Origin: an uncultured Oscillospiraceae bacterium
GTDB taxonomy: Bacteria > Bacillota > Clostridia > Oscillospirales > Oscillospiraceae
Direction of reading: 5' to 3'
DNA: 40,920 nucleotides
NCBI GenBank assembly: GCA_947632155.1
Contig: CANROF010000020.1
Span: forward strand, 1-40,920
Shown here: positions 32,872 through 40,920 of the stretch, piece by piece
How positions within the stretch are numbered: position 1 is the stretch's first letter
Layout: every line of letters begins with the position of its first letter
Program-made: the position numbers and the translations under genes
The notes under the pieces: generated by a model
Seen by the model: the letters and a program-made list of their open reading frames with translations, nothing else
Told to the model about the DNA's origin: nothing
Database searches by the model: none

Positions 32872-33037
32872 TTGCGTAAAATTTTAAAAAATGATTGATT
32901 TTCCTTGACTGATGTGATAAATTTAAAAAAGGTATAGGTTGCCGTAGTATACCTGTTTTTTCCTCCCGGGGCGAAGCGCCGGGCAATCGCGGAACTGGAA
33001 AATGCTCCGTACATTTTTATTTCGGAGGTAAAAGTCC
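32872..33037 (+). promoter_or_regulatory. A/T-rich leader of the giant surface-protein gene
   Basis: A stretch rich in A and T (32872-32930) contains TTGACT at 32905-32910, but no good -10 at the right spacing. GGTATA (32931-32936) and TATACC (32948-32953) form an inverted repeat. CCCGG and CCGGG near 32965-32985 form a hairpin closed by GCGAAGC, and CGGA/TCCG repeats follow before GGAGGT (33024-33029). It may be a structured 5' UTR or an operator. I do not recognise a known riboswitch class here. Confidence 0.4.
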
Positions 33038-36000
33038 ATGAGACAAAAGACCTTTTACGGAATATACCGCAGATTTTTGGCGGGACTGCTGTGCTTCTGC
33101 ATGGTCATGTCCACCGTCAGCGGCGCCTTTGTGATCACCGCCCTCGCCGAGGGCTCCGAAAGCGGGACCGGCGGCTCCAACATCGGCCCCACCCGGCACA
33201 TTGTGGCCGACAGCCGCGTGGCGGACCCGGACACCATGGACGACTATCTGAACCGTCTGCTCACCCAGGCCAGCGGCTCCCGCTACGCCGGTCGCGTCTG
33301 GACGGACAAGACCGTGTTCGCCTACGGCGACAGCGCCAGGGCGGCGGACAGCCACTTTGACGGCAAAGATACTATTACCCTGAATATGGACACTGACGGC
33401 TACAATGGCGATGTCACCTTTAACGCTGACTTCGCCCACGTTTTCAGCGCGCTTTCAAGCTCTCAGGTAGTCAACGAGTATCCCCCCAGCCCGGTGGACC
33501 TGGTGATCGTCTTCGACATGTCCGGCTCCATGGGCCAGGACACGCGGTATGGAATCGACCCGGGCAATAATAATTATCAGGCTCATGTGACAAAGGAAGG
33601 CGAGAAATGGCCCGCGGAAGGCGTACTCATGTCCAAACGCATTAAGAATTCCCGCGTCCAGGCGACTTTGGATGCCATTAACAAGACCATCGACACCCTC
33701 ATGGCCCAGAACCCCCAGAATCGCGTAGCCGTCTGCGGCTACGGCGCAAATGCAGTTGTATTGATGCCTCTTGGACATTATAAGAGAGTAGACGACAAGA
33801 CGCCCTACCTCTCCGTGGGCGGCATGGAGACATTGTATCACCCCAGCGATCTGGTGTATAGAAAACCCGGCGAAACGGTGAATAAAAACGGAAGTCCACT
33901 TCCCGAAGTTAAAGAAGCCGGTTGGTACTGGATGAACAACCGCGACACATGCTACACGGTTGTAGTAAATGCTCAGATGAACAACTATACCGGTGTACTC
34001 AATAAGGCGACGGGGGATGGAACGGGTTGCTCAGATGATAAGGATAAAGACCAGTGGCATGCAGTTAAGAAAACCGTCAGCAACAATGTACTTTCGGACG
34101 ATGGAACACCCGTCAAGGCTTTCCCGGGCGATTGGGATGATGACGGCAACCCGACGGCTGAATATGCCGAAAAGAACAGGGAGGTCTATGAAGCAACAAG
34201 CAAAGGTGATGAAAAATATGCAACCGGTATGCAGGGAATACTGAACTGCAAGGAAGGCGAAAATTTTCTGACTGATGAAGAACTCAAAACGCCAACTTCC
34301 AAACTTAAACTGGCTATGAAAAAAACCTCCGGCCTCACAGCCGACGACTACGTGGGCTACTTCACGAACACGCAGGGCGGTATCTACCTCGCGTATAAGC
34401 AGTTAGCGGATTCAACGGCTACGACATACACCGAGACGCTCACGAGCGGCGTGGTGTCCACGGTCGCGCGCATCCCCGCCGCGATCATAATGTCCGACGG
34501 CGGCGCGAACTTCTCGTTCAACGAGATGGGACAGGAAGGCCAGCCATATACCGCCGAAGACTGGAATGCTCGCTACGGACAGAGATTTTATAATAGTGAT
34601 ACGGCCACATTAACATATGATTATATAGGCGACGACACATGGACTAATAATAACACCTTTAGGTGGAAATCCAAAGAAGGCATGACAGAAGACGGCAAAC
34701 GCAAATTAATTGACGGTCGTTACAAAGACGCAAGCCATCGACTCGGCGGAATTCCAGTGGATAATATTGAGCAGGACAGCAAAGAATGGTATAAGGTTTT
34801 TATACCCGGAAAAGATACGCTCGGGGACAAATGGAACGGCCTGCACGGTATATACAACCAGGGTGCCGATATATTTGAGGACGGTACGCTTTCAACCGGA
34901 CCGGCATGGAGCCATCCGGGCATATTTTACAGCAGCGACAACAATGTGACGGGTACGGCGGGCACGGTCATGGAGGTGCTGCTCACCGCGTCATATATGA
35001 GTAGTGTTGTGAAGAAGCACTATTCAAACGGCTGGACTAAGAACAACGCGTCAGAGGGAAGCAAAAGCGATCTCTTTACCTACACGATGAACGTGGACAC
35101 GGAGCACGTTCCGCTTTGGGGCAGAATGCGTCTGTATCCTACGCTCGACCCGAAGGAGTATAACCTCAACGATATTGATGAGTGGTATAATAAGGAGGAG
35201 AACAAAGACAAATTCGGTACGGATGCGGAGATACAAAATACACTTTATGGTATGGACGTTGTAAAAGAGCATATCACAAAGAAACTTCTGTTTGTTGGAG
35301 GTACGATCGAAGCCCTTGGAGAGATAGGGAAAGATGGCGATGGTAACTCTGTTAAGGACAATGATCTTGATGACATCGTCGGTCTTAAACAGGCATGGGA
35401 GGCATTTTCGAACGGGGAAAAAACATACGGACCGAATGAAATCGGCGGCAACGGATCGCCTGTAAAGATCTTCATCGAACCGATACCTGCTGGCGGCGTT
35501 ACATACACCGCCGGCGGCGAGGATGCTATTAACATCACAAATCAGGATGTTGTAGACAACATCGCCTACAACGACGGCTTCTACGACGTCACCACGGCGG
35601 ACCTGTCAAACACCTTCGATGAGATCCTCACCCTCATTCTCGGCAAGGTGTTTGTGCCCGTGTCCGGCGACAACGACGCCGGGGTGGGCGACTCCATCAC
35701 CTATCAGGACCCCATCGGCGAGTACATGGAGATCAAGAACGGCTCCATCAAGGCCGAAGACAGCGACTACGACATGGCCCTGCTGCTCTTCGGCGAAATG
35801 CACGGCCTCAACCGCGCCGGTGTGTACGATTACCATTGGAACGACGCGTGGATGGAAGCCAACAAAGGGAAAGATAACCCGGCGACAGAGGAATCTGACC
35901 AGATAGAACCGAGCACGACGCCGTTTCCCCAGGGCTGGTATTACGGCGACGCGAAAACCGCTGAATGGAAAGGTACGGGGACTGTCCCGAATGGGACGGA

Positions 36001-39000
36001 TTATAAAACCGCCACCGTTGCCCGGGCGGCGGGCTGGGTGTACCGGCTGAATTTCAGTACGGCGGCCCAGTACGTCCCCATCCTTGGCGACATTGACAGT
36101 CCGGCCAATATTCCGGAGCAGATGAAGAATACGGTTTACACCATCTACCAATTTGCCGATAAAGATGCTGCCGCCAATAAGGTGCGCCGCAATCCCATCT
36201 ACGGCAGCACCATTCCGGAGGACGTGCAGGAAAAATGGGATGCTTTGAAAGGCAACTATCCCAACAACACCTATGACGTCGAGGGCCTTGACCCGTCTAC
36301 CTGTCCCGGCCTCTACCGGCTCAACGACATCCGCGTGTGGGTGGAGGACACCGGGGACTTCGTGGACCAGGACGGCGCCATAACGCCCAACTCCGGCTAC
36401 GACAGGTCCCTCTACGTGAACATCCCCGCCGCCGCTATCCCCACGGAGCTGGCCACCATCACCCTGGGCCGTGACGGCGTGCTGTCCTACGAGACAAATC
36501 TGGGCAGCGACCATGAGGCGGGCACTAAATACGGAAAAGATGCTGACGGCAACCCGCATGAAGTCACACAGGAAGAATATGAGAACTTCTGCGCCCAGTC
36601 CACCCCGCTGCGCCTCTTCTACGCCGTGGGACTGGAGGAGGACCTGATTCTCCGCGACGATAACGGCAACGAGACGGGCGTTGACTTCAACGCCATCTCC
36701 CCGGAGTACATAAGCTCCCACACCGTGGCCGGACAGGATTACGTCTGGTTCATTTCCAACTTCTACTCCGCGACGCGCTACGGCGACTACGCCACCGACG
36801 ACGCCTCCCACACCCGCGGCGACCCCACCGTCACGTTCTCCCCCAGCGCGGACAACCGCTACTACGTCTTCCAAAAGCCCCTCCCGCTGTACGCCCACGC
36901 GTACAGGGTACAGTCCAACGGCACCCTCAAGCCCGTTGACCGGACAGACGGAGAGAAATTTGGAAATAACAAGGAGGGTAACGGCAAGACCACCTGGGAG
37001 GGTGGTGAAAAAGGCGGCGCCGGTTGGACTGGCGGCCAGTACATGGGGACGTATGAGAGTGAGGAAGCGTTCAAGGAAGCTGATCGCGATAATGATAAAG
37101 GTATAATCACCGACAGCACCGGCATTAAATATCCGATTGTTGATAACGGTATTGTCTTCCTCCAGGACGACCTCCTTGACCATGTAACGTCAAAAGTTGA
37201 CGGCACGGGATATGAAAATGATTCCATCTCTTTCAGCTCCGACGATTACTTCTTCCTGCTGGTGGAGTACTATGTACCCGGCAACGGAGTTGGCAAGGAT
37301 GATCTTAAAAATGACGTCCCCGGCACCAAGGACGGCAAGATGGTCCAGTACGCCCTGGCGCGGAAAGGGAGCGAGTTTGGCTCCGGCTACGCCTCCGATA
37401 ACATCTCCAACGGCGACATGCTCTGCTGGACGGACACCAAAAACAACCTGAACGTGGAATTTGCCTATGTCTCCCGCTCCGACACCGGCGACAACACCCG
37501 CGGCGAGCCGACGTTCGAGAAGCTGACGAAGACCGAAGAAAAGGATTTGCGGGATTACCTCCAGAAGACCTGCGGCATTAAGGAAGATGCACTTGATGAA
37601 CAGGTAGCGTACTGGCAGAAAATGCAGAAAGATCCCCTCGTCCAGGCCGCTTTGAAAGCTGCTGCAAAGAGCGGAGAAAAGCTGACCGAGGATGAATTCA
37701 AAGAGTACTTCACCTTCGCCGTTGCGGCGCGCCCCGGCGGCATCCGCTCCGGCGACATGTCCAGCAACCTCCAATACAAGGGCACGACTTACAATTCCGC
37801 CACGCAGCTTTACGACAAAAACGTGACCCAGACCTCCAACACCTACTACCTGCCCACGGTGTCCGACCACTCCGGCACCAACAACAATATCATCATCAAC
37901 AACTACCTGGGCAACAACGGGCGGCTGGAGATTGCAAACCAGATGCTCCACGTGACGAAGATTCTCTCCGCCCCGGACGGCTACACGCTGACGGACGATC
38001 AGAAGAACCAGACTTTCAACTACCAGATCTTCGTCCAGGGCGTCACCGGCACCCGCACCGCCGTAAAGACCGAGTACAACGAGTACAGCGGCAACTGGGA
38101 GCGGATGCTGGCCTCCATCGACGTCCTCACCGACAACAGCGACCTGGTCCTGACCTCCTACAACACCCGCGCGCTGTTCGTGTGGGACGAAAAAACAAAC
38201 ACCGCCAGACAGGTGGTAGAAAACGCTGGAAATTACTATTACGCCAATGAGGACGGAACACAGGGCGAGACGGCAGTAGAGAATCAAAGCCAGCAAATTT
38301 ACTACCTCTACCTGCCCTCCAACGGCACCGGCACAGAGACACAGCACGTCCGCCGCCTGTATCAGGCCGATAACTATTCCGGCGAGGATAAGGGAGATTT
38401 TAATCTTACCAATAACGGCACCACCCTTATCCAAGAGGACGGTACTTACCCCGCCGGCACCCGGACCTACTGGGCGAAGGACGCGGAGCTGATTCCGGTG
38501 AATGAGGTGCAGAAAGCCGAGGGCCTGTTAAACACGGAGCCCAGTGTAAGTCCCGCATCCTTCGGGACGGAGAGCCTGAAAATGTGGACGCATGAAAATC
38601 ATGTGACAGAACATGACAGCGCCCACAAGTGCCTGACCTACCACACCTTCCTTATCCGCAAACCCAACGACGAAACCAGCGACACCAACTTCACCTCCCC
38701 CTTCAACACGCGCAGCCAGTACATCACCGTGGAGCTGAAATTCGGCGAGAACGCCAACAATGATGGCGGCCCCGGCGGAGATTCTGGCCCGATGCAGGTG
38801 GGCGACCTCTACGACGGAATCATCCCCAGCGGCGACCGGCCCGACCTGTTTACAAACGTGAAGGATCTCAACGGCAGCGGAAATGATGGCAATATTGATG
38901 CCGCCTACATCGCGCAGCACACCGCCGAATTCACCCTGAAGCACGGCGAGGGCCTGCTTCTCACGGGCCTAGAAAACCGCGTCGCCTACCGCTTCACCGA

Positions 39001-40920
39001 AAAGCTCACGGACACTCAACTGAGCGCGGGCTACACTCTCCAGAAAATCAGCCACATCCAACAGCGCGGCTCCGAAAGCATCTACAAGCCCGGAACGCAG
39101 GAGATACCGATCTACTCCTACGATGGCGCGACTTATGGCGATAAGTATCCCGGAGCTTCGAATTATAAGACCGAGAACGGCCTGACCTGGGCAGGTAACC
39201 CTGACGCGACGATGACAAAGGAGCCTTTCGCCCACACCAACGCCGTCATGTGGGAGTACTACGCCACCATGGCCAAAGGCGCCTCCGGCAACCACCACCA
39301 GCCGACGGGCACTACAGCCGAAGTGGAGCAAACAATTCAGGTTTGGACGGGAGAAAAAGCGAACGAATACAAGACTGTATCAACTCCTCATACCGTCTCT
39401 AATAACCCCAACTGCGAGAATTGCGACAAGAAACTGGACGACGGCTCCATCCTCCACTACATGTACCGCGAGGGCAAGCTCGTTGACCCGCACTACGAGG
39501 GCGAGGCGTCAACCTACCTGCGCAACATGGCCCGCTACGGCGTCAGCCCGACCGTCCATTTCGCGGTGAACGACGAGAGCCAGGCGAGCGCTAACGCCGC
39601 CCCGCCGGCGACGCCCAGCGAAAATTACACCGGCGTCTACTCCGTTTTCGGCAACACCGGCTGGTTTGAGGAGCAGGTAAACTTCATCAACACCTTCGAG
39701 CCGGGCCAAATCTCCGTCACCAAGAAGCTGTCGGCCGAAAGCGGCACGGAGCTTAATGCAAAAGACCTGGACACCAAATTCAGCTTCACGCTGACGATCA
39801 ACCCGGATGAAGGCGTCGGGCTTTCCAACGGCGTGTACAACTACACCATCACCGGCGGAAACAGTGGCCGCTTGATTCCGAAAGACTATTCAGATAAAAA
39901 AGATGGCGATATTGCCGCCAATCCTGACAACACCTGGTCCTTCACCCTCAAGGGCGGGCAGACCATGACCGTCACCGGCCTCCCGGTAGATTCCGGCTAT
40001 ACCTACACCGTCACGGAGACGACCGAGGGCGGCTACACGGTGACGGACAGCGGTAATACCTCCGGCACTGTTGAAGCCGGCTCCGGCATCCCGGTGAAAG
40101 TGACGTTCACCAACACCAAGAGCACCCCGACGCCCGCGAGCGTTGACCTGAAGCTTCAAAAGACGGTTAGCGGAACAGGATTTGATTGGACCGGCAAGAG
40201 CTTCACATTCCTTGTGACCCCGGATACAGGTAACCCGGAGGGCGACCCGGTAGTCGGCCATAATAAAGTTCAGGTAACCTCAGAAACCCCGGTAAATGTT
40301 TTCGAAAACCTGGAATTCAAAAAGCCCGGGACCTACACCTACACCATTTCCGAGCAGCTCAGCGACATCCCCGGCATTTCCACCGACGGTAAGACTTATA
40401 CGGTGGTCGTTGTGGTGACGGAGAAGTACAACGGCAGCCTCTACACCGGCCAGCTTGAGGCGGAAGTCAAGGTCAACGGCGCGGCCCAGGCAAGCCCTGT
40501 CGTGCTCACGTTCAATAACACCTACGACAAAGACAAGATCAGCGTTCCTTTCAGCGCCAAAAAGATTCTGGTGGACGGCACGCTGACCAAGAATCAGTTT
40601 GAGTTTGAGCTGAGCGGACCTAACGTGTCAAAGACGGCCAAGAACGACGCGGAAGGAAATGTTTCTTTCGGCTCCGTGGAATTCACCGAGCCGGGCACCT
40701 ATACCTACAAGATAAGGGAGCTCCCGGGCAAGGATTCCAGAATCAAGTACGATGACACCGTTTACACCGTCACCGTCGAGATTACCCAAGAAAGCGGCGC
40801 GCTGAAGAGCACCGTCACGTATGCTCCGGGAATTCCGACCTTCACCAACAAGGTGGAGGGCGGCGGCCTCACCGTCACCAAGACCGTCACCGGCGACGCG
40901 GGGGATACAACCAAGGAATT
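33038..40920 (+). CDS. Giant secreted surface protein with vWA domain and pilin-type isopeptide repeats (partial, runs off the right edge)
   Basis: The frame is open from ATG 33038 to the window end, at least 2,627 residues with no stop. GGAGGT is 8 bp upstream. A signal peptide (RRFLAGLLCFCMVMSTVSGA, cleavage probably after ALA at about 36) begins it. A von Willebrand A domain starts near residue 154 with the MIDAS motif D160-M-S162-G-S164; its RIPAAIIMSDGG strand comes only at about 477-489, so a long insertion splits the domain. Beta-rich modules follow, with a NNYLGNNGRLEI boundary near 1622. Near the edge are an isopeptide/Cna-B-like module from about 2223 (QISVTKKL, then TYTVTETTEGGYTV) and FctA-type pilin repeats from about 2369 and 2499 (KPGTYTYTISE, EPGTYTYKIRE). 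A further module starts at about 2609. It is probably a pilus-tip or cell-wall adhesin; sorting signal and sortase would lie beyond the window. Confidence 0.88.
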   Translation, partial: MRQKTFYGIYRRFLAGLLCFCMVMSTVSGAFVITALAEGSESGTGGSNIGPTRHIVADSRVADPDTMDDYLNRLLTQASGSRYAGRVWTDKTVFAYGDSARAADSHFDGKDTITLNMDTDGYNGDVTFNADFAHVFSALSSSQVVNEYPPSPVDLVIVFDMSGSMGQDTRYGIDPGNNNYQAHVTKEGEKWPAEGVLMSKRIKNSRVQATLDAINKTIDTLMAQNPQNRVAVCGYGANAVVLMPLGHYKRVDDKTPYLSVGGMETLYHPSDLVYRKPGETVNKNGSPLPEVKEAGWYWMNNRDTCYTVVVNAQMNNYTGVLNKATGDGTGCSDDKDKDQWHAVKKTVSNNVLSDDGTPVKAFPGDWDDDGNPTAEYAEKNREVYEATSKGDEKYATGMQGILNCKEGENFLTDEELKTPTSKLKLAMKKTSGLTADDYVGYFTNTQGGIYLAYKQLADSTATTYTETLTSGVVSTVARIPAAIIMSDGGANFSFNEMGQEGQPYTAEDWNARYGQRFYNSDTATLTYDYIGDDTWTNNNTFRWKSKEGMTEDGKRKLIDGRYKDASHRLGGIPVDNIEQDSKEWYKVFIPGKDTLGDKWNGLHGIYNQGADIFEDGTLSTGPAWSHPGIFYSSDNNVTGTAGTVMEVLLTASYMSSVVKKHYSNGWTKNNASEGSKSDLFTYTMNVDTEHVPLWGRMRLYPTLDPKEYNLNDIDEWYNKEENKDKFGTDAEIQNTLYGMDVVKEHITKKLLFVGGTIEALGEIGKDGDGNSVKDNDLDDIVGLKQAWEAFSNGEKTYGPNEIGGNGSPVKIFIEPIPAGGVTYTAGGEDAINITNQDVVDNIAYNDGFYDVTTADLSNTFDEILTLILGKVFVPVSGDNDAGVGDSITYQDPIGEYMEIKNGSIKAEDSDYDMALLLFGEMHGLNRAGVYDYHWNDAWMEANKGKDNPATEESDQIEPSTTPFPQGWYYGDAKTAEWKGTGTVPNGTDYKTATVARAAGWVYRLNFSTAAQYVPILGDIDSPANIPEQMKNTVYTIYQFADKDAAANKVRRNPIYGSTIPEDVQEKWDALKGNYPNNTYDVEGLDPSTCPGLYRLNDIRVWVEDTGDFVDQDGAITPNSGYDRSLYVNIPAAAIPTELATITLGRDGVLSYETNLGSDHEAGTKYGKDADGNPHEVTQEEYENFCAQSTPLRLFYAVGLEEDLILRDDNGNETGVDFNAISPEYISSHTVAGQDYVWFISNFYSATRYGDYATDDASHTRGDPTVTFSPSADNRYYVFQKPLPLYAHAYRVQSNGTLKPVDRTDGEKFGNNKEGNGKTTWEGGEKGGAGWTGGQYMGTYESEEAFKEADRDNDKGIITDSTGIKYPIVDNGIVFLQDDLLDHVTSKVDGTGYENDSISFSSDDYFFLLVEYYVPGNGVGKDDLKNDVPGTKDGKMVQYALARKGSEFGSGYASDNISNGDMLCWTDTKNNLNVEFAYVSRSDTGDNTRGEPTFEKLTKTEEKDLRDYLQKTCGIKEDALDEQVAYWQKMQKDPLVQAALKAAAKSGEKLTEDEFKEYFTFAVAARPGGIRSGDMSSNLQYKGTTYNSATQLYDKNVTQTSNTYYLPTVSDHSGTNNNIIINNYLGNNGRLEIANQMLHVTKILSAPDGYTLTDDQKNQTFNYQIFVQGVTGTRTAVKTEYNEYSGNWERMLASIDVLTDNSDLVLTSYNTRALFVWDEKTNTARQVVENAGNYYYANEDGTQGETAVENQSQQIYYLYLPSNGTGTETQHVRRLYQADNYSGEDKGDFNLTNNGTTLIQEDGTYPAGTRTYWAKDAELIPVNEVQKAEGLLNTEPSVSPASFGTESLKMWTHENHVTEHDSAHKCLTYHTFLIRKPNDETSDTNFTSPFNTRSQYITVELKFGENANNDGGPGGDSGPMQVGDLYDGIIPSGDRPDLFTNVKDLNGSGNDGNIDAAYIAQHTAEFTLKHGEGLLLTGLENRVAYRFTEKLTDTQLSAGYTLQKISHIQQRGSESIYKPGTQEIPIYSYDGATYGDKYPGASNYKTENGLTWAGNPDATMTKEPFAHTNAVMWEYYATMAKGASGNHHQPTGTTAEVEQTIQVWTGEKANEYKTVSTPHTVSNNPNCENCDKKLDDGSILHYMYREGKLVDPHYEGEASTYLRNMARYGVSPTVHFAVNDESQASANAAPPATPSENYTGVYSVFGNTGWFEEQVNFINTFEPGQISVTKKLSAESGTELNAKDLDTKFSFTLTINPDEGVGLSNGVYNYTITGGNSGRLIPKDYSDKKDGDIAANPDNTWSFTLKGGQTMTVTGLPVDSGYTYTVTETTEGGYTVTDSGNTSGTVEAGSGIPVKVTFTNTKSTPTPASVDLKLQKTVSGTGFDWTGKSFTFLVTPDTGNPEGDPVVGHNKVQVTSETPVNVFENLEFKKPGTYTYTISEQLSDIPGISTDGKTYTVVVVVTEKYNGSLYTGQLEAEVKVNGAAQASPVVLTFNNTYDKDKISVPFSAKKILVDGTLTKNQFEFELSGPNVSKTAKNDAEGNVSFGSVEFTEPGTYTYKIRELPGKDSRIKYDDTVYTVTVEITQESGALKSTVTYAPGIPTFTNKVEGGGLTVTKTVTGDAGDTTKE

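Noticed and set aside
35606-38434. Two long minus-strand open frames (about 525 and 414 codons)
   Set aside because: They lie opposite the continuous plus-strand adhesin frame, which has a signal peptide, domain motifs and sensible protein sequence. The minus frames are low-complexity Val/Gly-rich products of high-G+C antisense.

Overview
The window reads as a stretch of chromosome from a high-G+C member of the Firmicutes, most likely an Oscillospiraceae/Clostridia gut-type bacterium. The basis is a B. subtilis-like division and cell wall (dcw) cluster with a PASTA-bearing class B PBP and a SpoVE-type FtsW. A Crh-like HPr, MutS2, the YhaM/YhaO/YhaN set, an Fe-S type PurF, GGAGG ribosome binding sites and sigma-A promoters also fit. 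The assignment is inferred from gene content; no rRNA or tRNA gene was seen.

Layout. 1-4.5 kb: purine genes purA, an unrecognised P-loop protein, purC and purF. 4.5-13 kb: yhaM (minus strand), divergent from a large beta-helix protein; then cardiolipin synthase, and yhaO-yhaN (SbcD/SbcC-like). 13-20 kb: a hairpin-repeat array, mutS2, a Crh-like HPr, uvrC-rsmD-coaD and a coiled-coil protein. 20.2-32.2 kb: the dcw cluster mraZ-rsmH-ftsL-spoVD-(murE-like remnant)-mraY-spoVE-murG-murA-ftsQ, then ftsZ from its own promoter. 32.4-40.9 kb: a small zinc-ribbon membrane protein, and a giant secreted protein with a von Willebrand A domain and pilin-type repeats that runs off the right edge.

How the genes work together. 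The purine genes cover the first (PurF) and a middle (PurC) step of IMP synthesis and the AMP branch (PurA). The dcw genes make lipid II (MurA, MraY, MurG), polymerise and crosslink it at the septum (SpoVE, SpoVD) and build the divisome (FtsL, FtsQ, FtsZ). murB, murC, murD, murF and a functional murE are absent from the cluster and must lie elsewhere.

The most unusual structure is a family of three intergenic elements of about 170 bp (2771-2936, 7665-7831, 16355-16529). Each folds into four consecutive hairpins. Stem arms differ between copies yet remain perfectly complementary, while loops and linkers are conserved, as expected of a structured RNA or a mobile palindromic element. Other points of note are a hairpin array of about 80-bp period before mutS2, a MurE-like protein whose ATP-binding lysine and threonines are replaced by Gly and Ala, an HPr with Arg in place of the phosphorylated His15, and a TGGGG repeat pair upstream of mraZ inside a perfect inverted repeat.
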